DNA of 6,789 bases from Pseudomonadota bacterium (GTDB lineage: Bacteria > Pseudomonadota > Gammaproteobacteria > Burkholderiales > Burkholderiaceae), in NCBI GenBank assembly GCA_023441105.1, contig JAEZQX010000285.1, positions 1-6,789 of the forward strand. The letters run 5' to 3'. Both the position numbers and the translations under genes were made by a program. A model generated the notes under the pieces. The model worked only from the letters and a program-made list of their open reading frames with translations. It was not told the DNA's origin and did not search any database. Position 1 is the first letter of the stretch. Each line of letters starts with the position of its first letter. Below are positions 6,154 through 6,789 of the stretch, one piece after another.

Positions 6154-6249
6154 GACAAGTCTGCCCCTCCTCCGGCCAAGGTCGGCGCTGATGTGTCCCC
6201 ATTTAAATCTGCACCACCTTGGATCATCTCGGTAATTTGTTCTGACCCC
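6154..6249 (-). repeat. Cluster of degenerate GGGG(T)CAGA + A/T-rich repeats
   Basis: Read on the minus strand there are three related units: GGGGTCAGAACAAATT (6249-6234), GGTGCAGATTTAAAT (6215-6201) and GGGGCAGACTTGTC (6167-6154). A related GGGGACAC lies at 6200-6193. From memory, such GGGGTCAGA- and GGGGACA-type sequences next to A/T stretches are often found near Y1-type transposase genes of proteobacteria, so I read them as element-end remnants; that link is inference. Confidence 0.4.
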
Positions 6250-6260
6250 AGTTGTTCTGC

Positions 6261-6289
6261 TTGCATGCTGCGGTGCGGCGGAATATTCT
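6261..6289 (+). promoter_or_regulatory. Weak sigma70-type promoter candidate for gltB
   Basis: TTGCAT (6261-6266) and TATTCT (6284-6289) are 17 bases apart, in an otherwise GC-rich leader 28 bases before the gltB start codon. Each box matches consensus only partly (3/6 and 4/6). An own promoter is plausible because the transposase and repeats separate gltB from aroB. Confidence 0.3.
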
Positions 6290-6317
6290 GGACGGCTACG
6301 CTTCAGGAGTGACTGTT

Positions 6318-6789
6318 ATGGCGCGAGTGACCGCCCAAGGCTTGTATGACCCTTCCAATGAGCACGATGCTTGTGGCGTCGGCTTCGTGGCTCACATCAA
6401 GGGGGTCAAGAGTCATGAGATCGTCCAGAGCGGCCTGCGCATCCTGCTGAACCTTGATCACCGGGGCGCGACCGGGGCGGACGAATTGTTCGGCGACGGC
6501 GCGGGCATCCTGCTGCAGATCCCGGACGAGCTGTACCGCGACGACCTGGCGACCCGGGGCATCAAGCTGCCGCCGCCCGGCGAATACGGCGTCGGCATGG
6601 TGTTACTGCCGAAGGAAAACGCGTCCCGGATCGCCTGCGAACAGGAAATCGAGCGAGCGGTGCTGGCGGAAGGACAGGTGGTGCTGGGCTGGCGCGACGT
6701 GCCGGTCGATGTCGACATGCCGATGTCGCCGACGGTGCGCGCGAAGGAGCCGGTGATCCGGCAGATCTTCATCGGCCGCGGCCCTGACA
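6318..6789 (+). CDS. gltB: Glutamate synthase (NADPH) large subunit, 5' part
   Basis: Large subunit of glutamate synthase, which makes two glutamates from glutamine and 2-oxoglutarate with the GltD subunit. Only the first 157 codons are in the window; full-length proteins are about 1,500 residues. The visible part is the start of the N-terminal class II glutaminase (Ntn) domain. The motif HDACGVGFVAH (16-26) gives the catalytic Cys at 19, implying an 18-residue propeptide removed before activity. LDHRGATGAD (46-55) and GDGAGI (59-64) are family signatures. The start is fixed by AGGAG (6305-6309), 8 bases before the ATG, and by the family N-terminus (GLYDPSNEHDACG). The reading frame is open to the window end, with no sign of damage. 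It lies 433 bases after the transposase and probably has its own promoter; gltD is expected downstream. Confidence 0.96.
   Translation, partial: MARVTAQGLYDPSNEHDACGVGFVAHIKGVKSHEIVQSGLRILLNLDHRGATGADELFGDGAGILLQIPDELYRDDLATRGIKLPPPGEYGVGMVLLPKENASRIACEQEIERAVLAEGQVVLGWRDVPVDVDMPMSPTVRAKEPVIRQIFIGRGPD

Larger units (their letters stand above)
5885..6317. other. Gene-free repeat-rich interval between transposase and gltB
   Basis: No convincing gene is visible in these 433 bases; short open frames lack family resemblance and ribosome binding sites. It holds the structured repeats just after the transposase, an AT-rich patch (about 5972-5986), a GCGCTC/GAGCGC hairpin (6068-6091), an imperfect direct repeat ending in GGTAATT (6013-6030 and 6094-6110, with a third GGTAATT at 6231-6237), degenerate GGGG(T)CAGA-type repeats on the minus strand (6154-6249), and the gltB leader. 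In many betaproteobacteria dgt would lie in this slot; I see no remnant of it. Confidence 0.6.

Noticed and set aside
5601..6191. Plus-strand open frame running from the transposase into the intergenic region
   Set aside because: Arg-rich out-of-frame translation of the transposase gene with no ribosome binding site or recognisable domain.
6072..6266. Possible 64-codon minus-strand gene
   Set aside because: Covers the same repeats; composition is biased and nothing is recognisable.
6115..6312. Possible 65-codon gene just upstream of gltB
   Set aside because: No ribosome binding site, no family resemblance, and its sequence is just a translation of the repeat cluster.

Overview
The window looks like the chromosome of a GC-rich betaproteobacterium. 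The gene order pilQ - aroK - aroB - gltB, the high GC third positions and the PilQ and GltB sequences all fit Burkholderiales, Rhodocyclales or relatives. I cannot fix the order or genus from sequence alone. All genes lie on the plus strand.

Region by region: (1) 15-2255 holds a full-length pilQ, the outer-membrane secretin of the type IV pilus; the window opens just ahead of it, so the rest of a pilMNOP cluster is expected upstream. (2) 2338-3486 encodes an unrecognised lipoprotein with two Ig-like (Big_1-type) domains and an EF-hand-like calcium loop, lodged between pilQ and aroK. (3) 3532-4107 and 4079-5170 are aroK and aroB, overlapping by 29 bases; they supply shikimate kinase and 3-dehydroquinate synthase. 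The aroK start codon sits in the loop of a perfect 8-bp hairpin that also contains its Shine-Dalgarno sequence. (4) 5192-5884 encodes a REP-associated tyrosine transposase (Y1/HUH family, RayT-like), 21 bases after aroB and in the same reading frame. (5) 5885-6317 is a gene-free stretch of 433 bases, rich in inverted and direct repeats. The densest part straddles the transposase stop codon, where one segment can pair with at least three different partners. Further on are degenerate GGGG(T)CAGA-type repeats. (6) 6318-6789 is the 5' end of gltB (glutamate synthase large subunit), running off the window; it has its own strong ribosome binding site and a weak promoter candidate.

How the genes work together: pilQ is the pilus exit channel, and the lipoprotein is probably exported to the same outer membrane. 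aroK/aroB form a translationally coupled shikimate-pathway pair commonly found next to pilQ in proteobacteria. gltB begins a separate nitrogen-assimilation unit. In many betaproteobacteria a dGTPase-like gene (dgt) lies between aroB and gltB; here that slot holds the transposase and its repeats. The two places that depart from the conserved layout, the lipoprotein and the transposase-repeat module, are the most interesting parts. No tRNA, rRNA or CRISPR array is visible.
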